Shown piece by piece: positions 49,816 through 58,918 of a stretch of DNA of 64,000 bases; positions within the stretch are counted from its first letter, which is position 1; the number at the start of each line of letters is the position of its first letter. The notes beneath the pieces are model-generated. The model was not told the origin of the DNA. It worked only from the letters and a program-made list of their open reading frames with translations, and ran no database searches. Where the stretch lies: the NCBI GenBank assembly GCA_000940995.1, contig CP005974.1:558001-622000 (forward strand), in the 5' to 3' direction. Source of the stretch: Photobacterium gaetbulicola Gung47. Lineage in GTDB: Bacteria; Pseudomonadota; Gammaproteobacteria; Enterobacterales; Vibrionaceae. The translations under genes were made by a program, and so were the position numbers.

Positions 49816-50114
49816 TCACTGAAGAGCGTATTCTAAAAGTTCTACGTGCTCCGCACATCTCTGAAAAAGCAACTATGGCTGCTGAAAACGGTAACACTAT
49901 CGTATTCAAAGTAGCTAAAGATGCGACTAAGAAAGAGATCAAAGCAGCAGTTGAAAAACTGTTCGAGGTTGAAGTTAAGTCTGTAAATACTCTTATCACT
50001 AAGGGTAAGACCAAGCGTCAAGGTATGCGTCAAGGCCGTCGTTCAGACGTTAAGAAAGCCTACGTTATCCTGAAAGAAGGTCAAGACATCGACTTCGCTG
50101 GCAGTGCAGAGTAA
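49812..50114 (+). CDS. rplW: 50S ribosomal protein L23
   Basis: A 100-residue protein at the tunnel exit that docks trigger factor and SRP. Recognised by RVLRAPHISEKAT-like VLRAPHISEKATMA and KTKRQGMRQGRRSDVKKAYV. Its start ATGA overlaps the rplD stop. Confidence 0.97.
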   Translation: MITEERILKVLRAPHISEKATMAAENGNTIVFKVAKDATKKEIKAAVEKLFEVEVKSVNTLITKGKTKRQGMRQGRRSDVKKAYVILKEGQDIDFAGSAE

Positions 50115-50132
50115 GGCTAGGAGCAAAGAAGA

Positions 50133-50957
50133 ATGGCTATTGTAAAATGTAAGCCGACTTCCCCAGGTCGTCGCCACGTAGTTAAAGTGGTTAACTCTGA
50201 CCTGCATAAGGGTAAGCCGTACGCACCACTACTAGAGAAAAAATCTAAGTCTGGTGGTCGTAACAACAACGGTCGTATTACAGTACGTCACATCGGTGGT
50301 GGTAACAAGAATGCTTACCGTATCATCGATTTCAAACGTACTAAAGACGGTATCCCAGCGAAAGTTGAGCGTCTTGAATACGATCCAAACCGTAGCGCAA
50401 ACATCGCTCTAGTTCTGTACGCAGACGGTGAGCGCCGCTACATCATCGCACCTAAAGGTCTTCAGGCTGGTGACACTATCCAGTCTGGCGCAGATGCTGC
50501 TATCAAAGTTGGTAACACTCTACCAATGCGCAACATCCCAGTAGGTTCAACAGTACACTGTGTTGAACTTAAGCCTGGTAAAGGTGCTCAGCTGGCTCGT
50601 TCAGCTGGTGCATACGCTCAGATCGTTGCACGTGCAGGCACTTACGTGACTCTACGTCTACGCTCTGGTGAGATGCGTAAAGTTCTTGCTGAAGGTCGTG
50701 CGACTCTAGGTGAAGTTGGTAACGCAGAACACATGCTACGTGAGCTAGGTAAAGCTGGTGCTTCACGCTGGCGCGGTGTTCGCCCAACAGTACGTGGTGT
50801 TGTAATGAACCCAGTAGACCACCCACACGGTGGTGGTGAAGGCCGTACTTCTGGTGGTCGTCACCCAGTTACACCTTGGGGTGTTCCTACTAAGGGTTAC
50901 AAGACTCGTAAGAACAAGCGTACCGACAAGTACATCGTACGTCGTCGTAACAAGTAA
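50133..50957 (+). CDS. rplB: 50S ribosomal protein L2
   Basis: A 274-residue core protein near the peptidyl-transferase centre. The C-terminal segment VRGVVMNPVDHPHGGGEG contains the conserved His studied for peptide-bond formation, followed by the KTRKNKRTDKYIVRRR tail. Ribosome site AGGAG lies upstream. Confidence 0.98.
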   Translation: MAIVKCKPTSPGRRHVVKVVNSDLHKGKPYAPLLEKKSKSGGRNNNGRITVRHIGGGNKNAYRIIDFKRTKDGIPAKVERLEYDPNRSANIALVLYADGERRYIIAPKGLQAGDTIQSGADAAIKVGNTLPMRNIPVGSTVHCVELKPGKGAQLARSAGAYAQIVARAGTYVTLRLRSGEMRKVLAEGRATLGEVGNAEHMLRELGKAGASRWRGVRPTVRGVVMNPVDHPHGGGEGRTSGGRHPVTPWGVPTKGYKTRKNKRTDKYIVRRRNK

Positions 50958-50977
50958 TTTATATCAGAGGATAAGCC

Positions 50978-51256
50978 ATGCCACGTTCTCTCAAGAAAGG
51001 TCCTTTTATTGACCTGCACTTGCTGAAGAAGGTAGAGAAAGCGGTGGAAAGCGGTGACAAGAAGCCTGTTAAGACTTGGTCCCGTCGCTCAATGATCATC
51101 CCTCAGATGATCGGTTTGACCATCGCTGTCCATAATGGTCGTCAGCACGTTCCTGTTTTCGTTTCTGAAGAAATGATCGGTCACAAGCTAGGCGAATTTG
51201 CACCAACACGCACTTACCGCGGCCACGCTGCGGATAAGAAAGCTAAGAAGCGCTAA
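50978..51256 (+). CDS. rpsS: 30S ribosomal protein S19
   Basis: A 92-residue head protein that contacts S13 and the A-site finger. It begins MPRSLKKGPFIDLHLLKKV and contains KTWSRRSMIIPQMIGLTIAVHNG, given here in two parts (KTWSRRSMIIP and GLTIAVHNG). Sixth-to-last segment GEFAPTRTYRGHAADKK is typical. Confidence 0.97.
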   Translation: MPRSLKKGPFIDLHLLKKVEKAVESGDKKPVKTWSRRSMIIPQMIGLTIAVHNGRQHVPVFVSEEMIGHKLGEFAPTRTYRGHAADKKAKKR

Positions 51257-51270
51257 GAGGAGTATAGGTA

Positions 51271-51603
51271 ATGGAAGCTATCGCTAAACATCGCTTTGCT
51301 CGCATCTCACCGCAGAAAGCTCGTTTGGTTGCAGATCAACTGCGCGGTAAGCCAGTTGCTCAAGCTCTAGAAATTCTACAGTTCAGCAACAAAAAAGCTG
51401 CTGATCTAATCAAGAAAGTTCTAGAGTCAGCTATCGCTAACGCAGAACACAACGAAGGCGCAGATATTGATGATCTATCAGTAGCTAAAATCTTCGTTGA
51501 CGAAGGTCCTACCATGAAGCGTATTATGCCTCGTGCTAAAGGCCGTGCCGATCGCATCTTGAAGCGTTCTAGCCACATCACTGTTGTTGTAGCAGACCGC
51601 TAA
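51271..51603 (+). CDS. rplV: 50S ribosomal protein L22
   Basis: A 110-residue protein binding all six 23S domains; its beta-hairpin (GPTMKRIMPRAKGRADRI) lines the exit tunnel with L4. N-terminal ARISPQKARLVADQLRG is the family signature. An AGAGGAG ribosome site precedes the ATG. Confidence 0.97.
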   Translation: MEAIAKHRFARISPQKARLVADQLRGKPVAQALEILQFSNKKAADLIKKVLESAIANAEHNEGADIDDLSVAKIFVDEGPTMKRIMPRAKGRADRILKRSSHITVVVADR

Positions 51604-51622
51604 GAGACTAGGAGAGAAAGCA

Positions 51623-52312
51623 ATGGGTCAAAAAGTACATCCTAATGGTATTCGTCTTGGCATCGTTAAGCCATGGAATACCACTTGGTTTGCTAACAGC
51701 CAAGAGTTCGCTGACAACCTAGACGGCGACTTCAAGGTACGTCAGTTCCTTACTAAGGAACTTTCAAAAGCGTCTCTATCACGCATCGTTATCGAGCGTC
51801 CTGCTAAGAGCATCCGTGTGACTATCCACACTGCTCGTCCAGGCGTTGTTATCGGTAAGAAAGGTGAAGACGTAGAAAAACTACGCGCTCGCGTTGCTAA
51901 GATCGCTGGTGTTCCAGCTCAGATCAACATCGCTGAAGTACGTAAGCCTGAGCTAGACGGTCAGCTAGTTGCAGACAGCATCGCGTCTCAGCTAGAGCGT
52001 CGTGTTATGTTCCGTCGCGCTATGAAGCGTGCAGTTCAGAACGCTATGCGTCTTGGCGCTAAAGGTATCAAGGTAGAAGTAAGCGGTCGTCTAGGCGGCG
52101 CTGAAATCGCACGTTCTGAGTGGTACCGTGAAGGTCGTGTACCTCTACACACTCTACGTGCTGACATTGATTACGCAACTTCTTCGGCTCACACCCAGTA
52201 CGGTGTAATTGGCGTTAAAGTTTGGATCTTCAAAGGTGAAGTTCTAGGCGGCATGCCAGTAGAAGAGCCAAAGGCTGACAAGCCTAAGAAGCAGCGCAAA
52301 GGCCGTAAATAA
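51623..52312 (+). CDS. rpsC: 30S ribosomal protein S3
   Basis: A 229-residue head protein at the mRNA entry channel with helicase function together with S4 and S5. A KH domain (IHTARPGVVIGKKGEDVEKL) is followed by the S3 C-domain (GRLGGAEIARSEWYREGRVP) and a basic tail. Ribosome site AGGAGAG precedes ATG. Confidence 0.97.
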   Translation: MGQKVHPNGIRLGIVKPWNTTWFANSQEFADNLDGDFKVRQFLTKELSKASLSRIVIERPAKSIRVTIHTARPGVVIGKKGEDVEKLRARVAKIAGVPAQINIAEVRKPELDGQLVADSIASQLERRVMFRRAMKRAVQNAMRLGAKGIKVEVSGRLGGAEIARSEWYREGRVPLHTLRADIDYATSSAHTQYGVIGVKVWIFKGEVLGGMPVEEPKADKPKKQRKGRK

Positions 52313-52323
52313 GGAGTTTATTG

Positions 52324-52734
52324 ATGCTGCAACCTAAACGCACTAAATTCCGCAAGACCCACAAGGGTCGTAACCGCGGTCTAGCGAACGGTACTGACGT
52401 AAGCTTCGGTACATTTGGTCTTAAAGCAGTTGGCCGTGGCCGTATTACTGCTCGCCAGATCGAAGCAGCTCGTCGTGCGATGACTCGTCACATCAAACGT
52501 CAGGGCCAAATCTGGATTCGTATCTTCCCAGACAAACCAATTACATCTAAGCCTCTTGAAGTTCGTCAAGGTAAAGGTAAAGGTAACGTTGAATACTGGG
52601 TAGCTCAAATCCAACCTGGTAAAGTTCTGTACGAGATGGATGGTGTTCCTGAAGCGCTAGCACGTGAAGCATTCAACCTTGCTGCACGTAAGCTACCAAT
52701 CAAGACAACATTCGTAACTAAGGCGGTGATGTGA
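52324..52734 (+). CDS. rplP: 50S ribosomal protein L16
   Basis: A 136-residue protein that binds the A-site tRNA elbow region. It begins MLQPKRTKFRKTHKGRNRG; ATG 52324 follows AAGGAG, and the TTG codon before it is not needed. GKGKGNVEYWVAQIQPGKV and ALAREAFNLAARKLP are typical. Its stop overlaps the rpmC ATG. Confidence 0.97.
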   Translation: MLQPKRTKFRKTHKGRNRGLANGTDVSFGTFGLKAVGRGRITARQIEAARRAMTRHIKRQGQIWIRIFPDKPITSKPLEVRQGKGKGNVEYWVAQIQPGKVLYEMDGVPEALAREAFNLAARKLPIKTTFVTKAVM

Positions 52735-52925
52735 TGAACGCACAAGATCTGCGCGCTAAAAGCGTTGAAGAACTGAATGCTGAGCTTGTGAACCTACTGC
52801 GCGAGCAGTTCAACCTGCGCATGCAGGCTGCAACTGGTCAGCTACAGCAGACTCACACTCTAAAAGCAGTACGTCGCGATATCGCACGTGTTAAAACCGT
52901 TCTGACAGAGAAGGCTGGCGCATAA
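52734..52925 (+). CDS. rpmC: 50S ribosomal protein L29
   Basis: A 63-residue helical hairpin protein near the tunnel exit. REQFNLRMQAATGQLQQTH is the family signature. I start at ATG 52734, which overlaps the rplP stop (TGATG), rather than the GTG one codon earlier. Its own stop overlaps the rpsQ ATG in the same way. Confidence 0.95.
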   Translation: MNAQDLRAKSVEELNAELVNLLREQFNLRMQAATGQLQQTHTLKAVRRDIARVKTVLTEKAGA

Positions 52926-53179
52926 TGAGCGATAAAATTCGTACTCAGCTTGGTCGCGTAATCAGCGACAAGATGGACAAGTCTATCGTTGTTGCTATCG
53001 AGCGTAAGGTGAAACACCCAATCTACGGTAAGTACATCACTCGCACGACTAAGCTTCACGCACACGACGAGAACAACGAGTGTGGCCTAGGCGACACTGT
53101 TGAGATTCGTGAGTGCCGTCCACTGTCTAAGACTAAGTCTTGGACTCTGGTACGCGTAGTAGAAAAAGCTCGCATCTAA
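52925..53179 (+). CDS. rpsQ: 30S ribosomal protein S17
   Basis: An 84-residue OB-fold protein that binds helices 7 and 11 of 16S rRNA early in assembly. Family segments are GRVISDKMDKSIVVAIERKV and GDTVEIRECRPLSKTKSW. It is last in the S10 operon: a strong terminator follows before rplN. Confidence 0.97.
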   Translation: MSDKIRTQLGRVISDKMDKSIVVAIERKVKHPIYGKYITRTTKLHAHDENNECGLGDTVEIRECRPLSKTKSWTLVRVVEKARI

Positions 53180-53205
53180 GCGAACTTAACTACGATATAA
53201 CAGAG

Positions 53206-53240
53206 CGGCCCCGAAAATATTTTGGGGCCGTTCATTTTTT
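53206..53240 (+). terminator. Terminator between S10 and spc operons
   Basis: CGGCCCC (53206-53212) pairs with GGGGCCG (53224-53230), with further A-T pairing inside the loop, followed after TTCA by TTTTTT. The remaining 100 bp before rplN should contain the spc promoter; the best -10 is TATCAT at 53267-53272 with only a weak -35 (TACCCA). Confidence 0.85.
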
Positions 53241-53343
53241 GTCTACCCAACGGTCGAAAAGAGTGTTATCATTCGCCGCCTTTGAAGAAAAGGCAAATCG
53301 ACCCGTGATGGGTCTAGATGTTTAAAATTAGCGGAGCACTAAC

Positions 53344-53715
53344 ATGATCCAAATGCAAAGTATGCTTGACGCAGCGGATAACTCCGGCGCTCGTAGCGTA
53401 ATGTGTATTAAGGTTCTGGGTGGTTCACACCGTCGCTATGCACATATCGGTGATGTCATCAAGGTTACTGTTAAGGAAGCGATTCCTCGCGGTAAAGTTA
53501 AGAAAGGTGACGTTCTGAAAGCGGTGGTTGTGCGCACTCGTAAAGGCGTACGTCGTCCAGACGGCTCTGTCATTCGCTTTGACCGTAACGCTTGCGTATT
53601 GTTGAACGACAACACTGAGCAACCAATCGGTACTCGTATCTTCGGCCCTGTGACTCGTGAGCTTCGTGGCGATAAGTTCATGAAGATCGTTTCACTAGCG
53701 CCTGAAGTACTGTAA
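53344..53715 (+). CDS. rplN: 50S ribosomal protein L14
   Basis: A 123-residue protein at the subunit interface, where bridges to 16S form and RsfS binds. [20 protein letters not shown] and [20 protein letters not shown] split across the signature are conserved. It is first in the spc operon. Confidence 0.98.
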
Positions 53716-53727
53716 GGAGCGACTAAA

Positions 53728-54039
53728 ATGGCAGCTAAAATCCGTCGTAACGACGAAGTTATCGTTCTTACTGGTAAAGACAAAGGTAAGAAAGGTAAAG
53801 TAACTAAGGTTCTAGCAACCGGTAAAGTAATCGTTGAAGGTATCAACCTTGTTAAGAAGCACCAGAAGCCAGTACCGGCTATGGGCATCCAAGGTGGCAT
53901 CGTTGAAAAAGAAGCTGCAATCGACGCTTCTAACGTTGCAATCGTTAACGGTGAAGGTAAAGCGGACCGTGTAGGCTTCCGATTTGAAGACGGCAAAAAA
54001 GTTCGTTTCTTCAAGTCGACTGGCGAAACTATCAAGTAA
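53728..54039 (+). CDS. rplX: 50S ribosomal protein L24
   Basis: A 103-residue KOW-domain protein (RRNDEVIVLTGKDKGKKGKV) that initiates 50S assembly at domain I of 23S rRNA. Ribosome site AAGGAG precedes ATG. The 16-bp gap to rplE is where S8 acts as translational repressor of the spc operon in E. coli. Confidence 0.97.
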   Translation: MAAKIRRNDEVIVLTGKDKGKKGKVTKVLATGKVIVEGINLVKKHQKPVPAMGIQGGIVEKEAAIDASNVAIVNGEGKADRVGFRFEDGKKVRFFKSTGETIK

Positions 54040-54055
54040 TTTTTGGAGTAGTACT

Positions 54056-54595
54056 ATGGCGAAACTGCATGATTACTACAAAGAGACTATTGTAAAAGAG
54101 CTTGCTGACAAGTTCGAATACAAGAGCATCATGCAAGTCCCAAGGATCGAAAAAATCACACTTAACATGGGTGTGGGTGACGCGATCAACGACAAGAAGC
54201 TTCTAGAGAATGCTGCTGCTGACATGACTGCAATCGCAGGTCAGAAGCCGCTAATCACTAAAGCTCGTAAGTCTGTTGCTGGCTTTAAGATCCGTGAGGG
54301 CTACCCTATTGGCTGTAAAGTAACTCTACGTGGCGAACGTATGTGGGACTTTTTCGAGCGTCTAATCTCAATTGCTGTACCTCGTATTCGCGATTTCCGT
54401 GGTCTAAACCCGAAATCATTCGATGGTCGTGGTAACTACAGCATGGGCGTTCGTGAGCAGATTATCTTCCCAGAAATCGATTACGATAAAGTAGATCGTG
54501 TACGTGGTCTTGACATCACTATCACTACTACTGCGAATTCTGACGAAGAAGCTCGTGCTCTGCTGTCTGCTTTTAACTTCCCATTCCGTAAGTAA
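54056..54595 (+). CDS. rplE: 50S ribosomal protein L5
   Basis: A 179-residue 5S-rRNA-binding protein of the central protuberance. Signature RIEKITLNMGVGDAINDKK and RGERMWDFFERLISIAVPR. The ATG at 54056 follows TTGGAG; the frame is open back into rplX. Confidence 0.97.
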   Translation: MAKLHDYYKETIVKELADKFEYKSIMQVPRIEKITLNMGVGDAINDKKLLENAAADMTAIAGQKPLITKARKSVAGFKIREGYPIGCKVTLRGERMWDFFERLISIAVPRIRDFRGLNPKSFDGRGNYSMGVREQIIFPEIDYDKVDRVRGLDITITTTANSDEEARALLSAFNFPFRK

Positions 54596-54610
54596 AAGTA
54601 AGGGTTACTA

Positions 54611-54916
54611 ATGGCTAAAGAATCAATGAAGGCACGCGAAGCTAAACGTGCCAAGCTAGTAGCTAAGTTCGCTGAGAAGCGTGCTGCGCTAAAAGCTCTA
54701 ATTAGCGACGTGAATGCGTCTGAAGAAGATCGCTGGAATGCAGTGCTTAAGCTTCAGTCACTACCACGTGATTCTGCGAAGTCTCGTCAGCGTAACCGCT
54801 GTAACCAGACTGGACGTCCACACGGCTACCTACGTAAGTTTGGTCTATGCCGTATCAAGGTTCGTGAAGCTTGCATGAAAGGCGAGATTCCGGGTCTGCG
54901 TAAAGCAAGCTGGTAA
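54611..54916 (+). CDS. rpsN: 30S ribosomal protein S14 (long, zinc-independent form)
   Basis: A 101-residue head protein of the long C-minus type: it lacks the paired zinc cysteines of the 61-residue form. RQRNRCNQTGRPHGYLRKFG is the signature. It is between rplE and rpsH. Confidence 0.97.
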   Translation: MAKESMKAREAKRAKLVAKFAEKRAALKALISDVNASEEDRWNAVLKLQSLPRDSAKSRQRNRCNQTGRPHGYLRKFGLCRIKVREACMKGEIPGLRKASW

Positions 54917-54951
54917 TTTTTTACCATATTAGAATCACGGAGTATTGACTT

Positions 54952-55344
54952 ATGAGCATGCAAGATCCGATTTCGGATATGCTGACCCGCATTCGTAACG
55001 GTCAGGCAGCGAAAAAAGTTGCTGTTAAAATGCCATCTTCTAAGCTGAAAGTTGCAATCGCTGCACTGCTTAAAGAAGAAGGTTACGTGGCTGACTACAC
55101 CATCTCTGGTGAAGTTAAGCCTGAGCTAGAAGTTACTCTTAAGTACTTCGAAGCTAACCCAGTTATCGAGCAAATCCAACGTGTATCACGTCCTGGTCTG
55201 CGCATCTACAAGAAGAAAGATGCACTTCCATCAGTGATGGGTGGCCTTGGTATTGCTGTTGTTTCCACTTCCAAGGGTCTGATGACCGACCGCGCTGCAC
55301 GCAAAGCGGGTCTTGGCGGTGAGATTATCTGCTACGTAGCATAA
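54952..55344 (+). CDS. rpsH: 30S ribosomal protein S8
   Basis: A 130-residue protein that binds the central domain of 16S rRNA and, in E. coli, represses the spc operon by binding its mRNA. MSMQDPISDMLTRIRNGQ and the C-terminal VSTSKGLMTDRAARKAGLGG are typical. ACGGAG precedes the ATG. Confidence 0.98.
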   Translation: MSMQDPISDMLTRIRNGQAAKKVAVKMPSSKLKVAIAALLKEEGYVADYTISGEVKPELEVTLKYFEANPVIEQIQRVSRPGLRIYKKKDALPSVMGGLGIAVVSTSKGLMTDRAARKAGLGGEIICYVA

Positions 55345-55356
55345 TAGGAGTAGGAA

Positions 55357-55890
55357 ATGTCTCGTGTTGCAAAAGCACCAGTAGTTATTCCTGCCGGCGT
55401 AGAAGTTAAGCTTAACGGTCAGGAAATCACTGTTAAAGGTGGTAAAGGCGAACTAACTCGCGTTATCCACGAAGCAGTTGTTCTTTCCCAGGAAGAGAAC
55501 GCTATCACTTTCGGTCCTCGCGAAGGTTTCGAGAAAGCTTGGGCACAGGCAGGTACTGCACGTGCACTAGTTAACAACATGGTTGTTGGTGTTACTGAAG
55601 GTTACACCAAGAAGCTTACTCTTAAGGGTGTAGGTTACCGTGCTGCTATCAAAGGCAACGCAGTAGCTCTAACTCTTGGCTTCTCTCACCCAGTTGAGCA
55701 CGAACTTCCAGCAGGTATCAAAGCTGAATGTCCTTCACAAACTGAAATCGTACTAACAGGTACTGATAAGCAGGTTGTTGGTCAGGTAGCTGCTGATATT
55801 CGCGCTTACCGTAGCCCTGAGCCTTACAAAGGTAAAGGTGTTCGTTACGCCGATGAAATCGTGCGTACTAAAGAAGCTAAGAAGAAGTAA
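55357..55890 (+). CDS. rplF: 50S ribosomal protein L6
   Basis: A 177-residue two-domain protein near the factor-binding site. The C-terminal signature is PEPYKGKGVRYADEIVR. Ribosome site TAGGAGTAGG lies upstream. It is followed after 9 bp by rplR. Confidence 0.97.
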   Translation: MSRVAKAPVVIPAGVEVKLNGQEITVKGGKGELTRVIHEAVVLSQEENAITFGPREGFEKAWAQAGTARALVNNMVVGVTEGYTKKLTLKGVGYRAAIKGNAVALTLGFSHPVEHELPAGIKAECPSQTEIVLTGTDKQVVGQVAADIRAYRSPEPYKGKGVRYADEIVRTKEAKKK

Positions 55891-55899
55891 GGTAACACT

Positions 55900-56253
55900 A
55901 TGGATAAGAAAGCATCTCGTATCCGTCGTGCGACCCGTGCACGTCGTAAGATTGCTGAACTGGGTGCAACTCGCCTAGTTGTACACCGTACTCCACGTCA
56001 CGTGTACGCTCAGGTTATCGCACCAAATGGTTCTGAGGTAATCGCAGCCGCTTCTACAGTAGAAAAAGCGATCCGTGAGTCGGTTAAGAGTACTGGTAAC
56101 AAAGACGCTGCTGCAGCTGTAGGTAAAGCTATTGCTGAGCGCGCGATTGAAAAAGGCATCTCTACAGTTGCATTCGATCGTTCTGGTTTCCAATACCACG
56201 GCCGTGTAGCTGCACTAGCAGAAGCTGCTCGTGAAGCTGGTCTGAAATTCTAA
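55900..56253 (+). CDS. rplR: 50S ribosomal protein L18
   Basis: A 117-residue 5S-rRNA-binding protein of the central protuberance. RLVVHRTPRHVYAQVI and AFDRSGFQYHGRVAALAEAA are typical. It is between rplF and rpsE with short gaps. Confidence 0.97.
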   Translation: MDKKASRIRRATRARRKIAELGATRLVVHRTPRHVYAQVIAPNGSEVIAAASTVEKAIRESVKSTGNKDAAAAVGKAIAERAIEKGISTVAFDRSGFQYHGRVAALAEAAREAGLKF

Positions 56254-56265
56254 GGTAGGCGGAAG

Positions 56266-56763
56266 ATGGCTAACGAAAAAACACAATCAGATTTGCATGA
56301 AAAGCTGATCGCTGTTAACCGTGTATCTAAGACGGTTAAAGGTGGTCGTATTTTCAGCTTTACTGCACTAACTGTAGTTGGTGACGGTAACGGTCGCGTT
56401 GGTTTCGGTTACGGCAAGGCACGTGAAGTTCCTGCTGCGATCCAGAAAGCGATGGAAAAAGCACGTCGCAACATGGTTAATGTTGCCCTAAACGAAGGTA
56501 CTCTTCACCACGCTGTTAAAGGCCGCCACACTGGTTCTAAAGTGTACATGCAGCCTGCATCAGAAGGTACTGGTATCATCGCCGGTGGTGCAATGCGTGC
56601 AGTGCTAGAAGTTGCGGGTGTTCGCAACGTACTAGCTAAAGCATACGGCTCTACAAACCCAATCAACATCGTTCGCGCGACAATTGACGGTTTGAGTGGC
56701 ATGAACTCTCCAGAAATGATCGCTGCGAAGCGTGGTCTTTCTGTTAAAGAAATTCTGGAGTAA
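56266..56763 (+). CDS. rpsE: 30S ribosomal protein S5
   Basis: A 165-residue protein acting in decoding fidelity and at the mRNA entry channel. The N-terminal dsRNA-binding-like part has NRVSKTVKGGRIFSFTALTV and GRVGFGYGKAREVPAAI. The VKGGR loop is the classic spectinomycin contact site. It overlaps nothing; rpmD starts 5 bp later. Confidence 0.98.
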   Translation: MANEKTQSDLHEKLIAVNRVSKTVKGGRIFSFTALTVVGDGNGRVGFGYGKAREVPAAIQKAMEKARRNMVNVALNEGTLHHAVKGRHTGSKVYMQPASEGTGIIAGGAMRAVLEVAGVRNVLAKAYGSTNPINIVRATIDGLSGMNSPEMIAAKRGLSVKEILE

Positions 56764-56768
56764 TTGAC

Positions 56769-56948
56769 ATGGCTAAGACTATTAAAGTTACGCAGACCAA
56801 GAGCTCTATCGGCCGTCTGCCTAAGCACAAAGCTACTTTGCGTGGCCTAGGCCTTCGTCGCATCAACCACACTGTAGAACTTGAAGATACTCCGTGCGTA
56901 CGCGGTATGATCAACAAGGTTATCTACATGGTTAAAGTTGAGGAGTAA
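56769..56948 (+). CDS. rpmD: 50S ribosomal protein L30
   Basis: A 59-codon gene, short enough to be missed by length cut-offs. The product reads MAKTIKVTQTKSSIGRLPKH at its start, with KATLRGLGLRRINHTVELED next and VIYMVKVEE at the end, matching L30. It fills the gap between rpsE and rplO with 5-bp spacers on both sides. Confidence 0.96.
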   Translation: MAKTIKVTQTKSSIGRLPKHKATLRGLGLRRINHTVELEDTPCVRGMINKVIYMVKVEE

Positions 56949-56953
56949 TCAGA

Positions 56954-57388
56954 ATGCGTTTGAATACTCTATCACCGGCTGCGGGTTCTAAGCCTTCTGC
57001 GAAGCGCGTAGGCCGTGGTATCGGTTCAGGTCTGGGTAAAACTTGTGGCCGTGGTCACAAAGGTCAGAAATCACGTTCAGGTGGTTCTGTACGTCCAGGC
57101 TTCGAAGGCGGTCAAATGCCTTTGAAACAGCGTCTACCAAAATTCGGTTTTACTTCTCGTAAGAGCCTTGTAACAGCTGAAGTTCGTCTAGGTGAGCTAG
57201 CGAAAGTTGAAGGTGACGTAGTAAGCCTTGAAACTCTTAAGGCTGCGAACGTAATCACTAAGAACATCGAGTTCGTGAAAGTTGTACTTTCTGGTGAAAT
57301 CGCTCGCGCTGTAACAGTTAAAGGTCTACGCGTGACTAAAGGCGCTAAAGCTGCTATCGAAGCTGCAGGCGGTAAAATCGAGGAATAA
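56954..57388 (+). CDS. rplO: 50S ribosomal protein L15
   Basis: A 144-residue late-assembly protein with an extended glycine/arginine-rich N-terminus (GRGIGSGLGKTCGRGHKGQK, RSGGSVRPGFEGGQMPL). It precedes secY by 22 bp, as in E. coli. A GAGGAG ribosome site lies upstream inside the end of rpmD. Confidence 0.97.
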   Translation: MRLNTLSPAAGSKPSAKRVGRGIGSGLGKTCGRGHKGQKSRSGGSVRPGFEGGQMPLKQRLPKFGFTSRKSLVTAEVRLGELAKVEGDVVSLETLKAANVITKNIEFVKVVLSGEIARAVTVKGLRVTKGAKAAIEAAGGKIEE

Positions 57389-57410
57389 TTAACTCGAGGA
57401 TGAGGTACAG

Positions 57411-58736
57411 ATGGCTAAACAACCAGGACAAGATTTTCGTAGCGCCCAAGGTGGCCTAGCAGAGCTTAAGACACGCCTATTATTCGTTTTAGGTGCTATC
57501 TTAATTTTCCGAGCAGGCTCTTTTGTGCCTATTCCTGGTATTGACGCTGCTGTACTTGCCGATCTGTTCGAACAGCAAAAGGGTACCATCATTGAACTGT
57601 TCAACATGTTCTCTGGTGGTGCACTTGAGCGTGCTTCCATTCTAGCACTGGGTATCATGCCGTATATCTCGGCATCGATCATTGTCCAGTTGCTGACGGT
57701 TGTTCACCCGGCTCTTGCCGAGTTGAAGAAGGAAGGGGAGTCTGGCCGTCGTAAGATTAGCCAGTACACCCGTTACGGCACGCTTGTTTTGGCAACCTTC
57801 CAAGCAATTGGTATTGCAACGGGGTTACCAAGTATGATCCCGGGTCTGGTTATTAACCCAGGCCTTGGATTCTACTTTGTTGCGGTTGTTAGTTTGGTTA
57901 CCGGTACCATGTTCTTGATGTGGTTGGGTGAACAGATTACGGAGCGTGGCATAGGTAACGGTATATCTTTGATTATTTTCACTGGTATCGTTGCAGGTTT
58001 GCCGCCAGCTATTGGACAGACAGTGGAGCAAGCGCGTCAAGGTGAATTGCACGTACTTCTTCTACTATTAATTGCAGTGATCTCTTTCGCTGTTATTTAC
58101 TTTGTAGTGTTCATGGAACGTGGTCAGCGCCGTATCGTCGTTAACTACGCCAAGCGTCAGCAGGGCCGTCGTGTCTTTGCTGCCCAGAGCACTCACTTGC
58201 CGTTGAAAATCAACATGGCAGGGGTAATTCCAGCGATTTTTGCATCAAGCATTATTCTGTTCCCGGGTACACTGGCTCAGTGGTTCGGTCAGAATGAGAA
58301 CCTAGGTTGGCTAAGTGATATTTCACTGGCGCTAAGCCCAGGTCAGCCACTTTACGTGATGCTGTATGCTGCTGCGATTATTTTCTTCTGTTTCTTCTAT
58401 ACCGCGTTGGTGTTTAACCCTCGCGAGACAGCAGACAACTTGAAGAAGTCTGGTGCGTTCGTACCTGGTATTCGCCCGGGTGAGCAGACCGCGAAATATA
58501 TAGATAAAGTGATGACTCGCCTGACATTGGCTGGCGCGTTGTATATTACCTTTATCTGTCTGATCCCCGAGTTTATGATGATTGCATGGAATGTCCGCTT
58601 CTATTTCGGCGGTACTTCACTACTAATCGTAGTTGTGGTCATTATGGACTTCATGGCTCAAGTTCAGACACATCTGATGTCTCAACAATATGAGTCTGTT
58701 TTGAAAAAGGCTAATCTTAAGGGCTCAGGCCGTTAA
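57411..58736 (+). CDS. secY: Preprotein translocase channel subunit SecY
   Basis: A 441-residue inner-membrane channel with ten membrane spans. The plug/TM2 region has [16 protein letters not shown] and the cytoplasmic loops [20 protein letters not shown] and [17 protein letters not shown] are those that bind SecA and ribosomes. It works with SecE and SecG, which are not in this window. It is inside the spc operon. Confidence 0.98.
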
Positions 58737-58759
58737 GATCCCATTTACGGAGTTTAGCA

Positions 58760-58873
58760 ATGAAAGTTCGTGCTTCCGTTAAGAAAATCTGCCGTAACTG
58801 TAAAGTTATCAAGCGCAACGGTGTTGTGCGTGTAATTTGCAGTGAGCCAAAGCACAAACAGCGCCAAGGCTAA
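58760..58873 (+). CDS. rpmJ: 50S ribosomal protein L36 (zinc-binding form)
   Basis: A 37-residue protein, too short for most ORF listings. It reads [20 protein letters not shown], then [17 protein letters not shown]. Cys11, Cys14, Cys27 and His32 form the zinc site of the C-plus type. It ends the spc operon. ACGGAG precedes the ATG. Confidence 0.97.
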
Positions 58874-58889
58874 TTAGCAGAAATATTTC

Positions 58890-58918
58890 TTGCAAATTGA
58901 AGGTAGGTTGGCTAAATT
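58890..58918 (+). promoter_or_regulatory. Candidate promoter of the alpha operon
   Basis: TTGCAA (58890-58895) and TAAATT (58913-58918) with 17-bp spacing. The -10 hexamer lies inside the stem-loop of the rpmJ terminator, which would link the end of spc transcription and the start of alpha transcription. Confidence 0.5.
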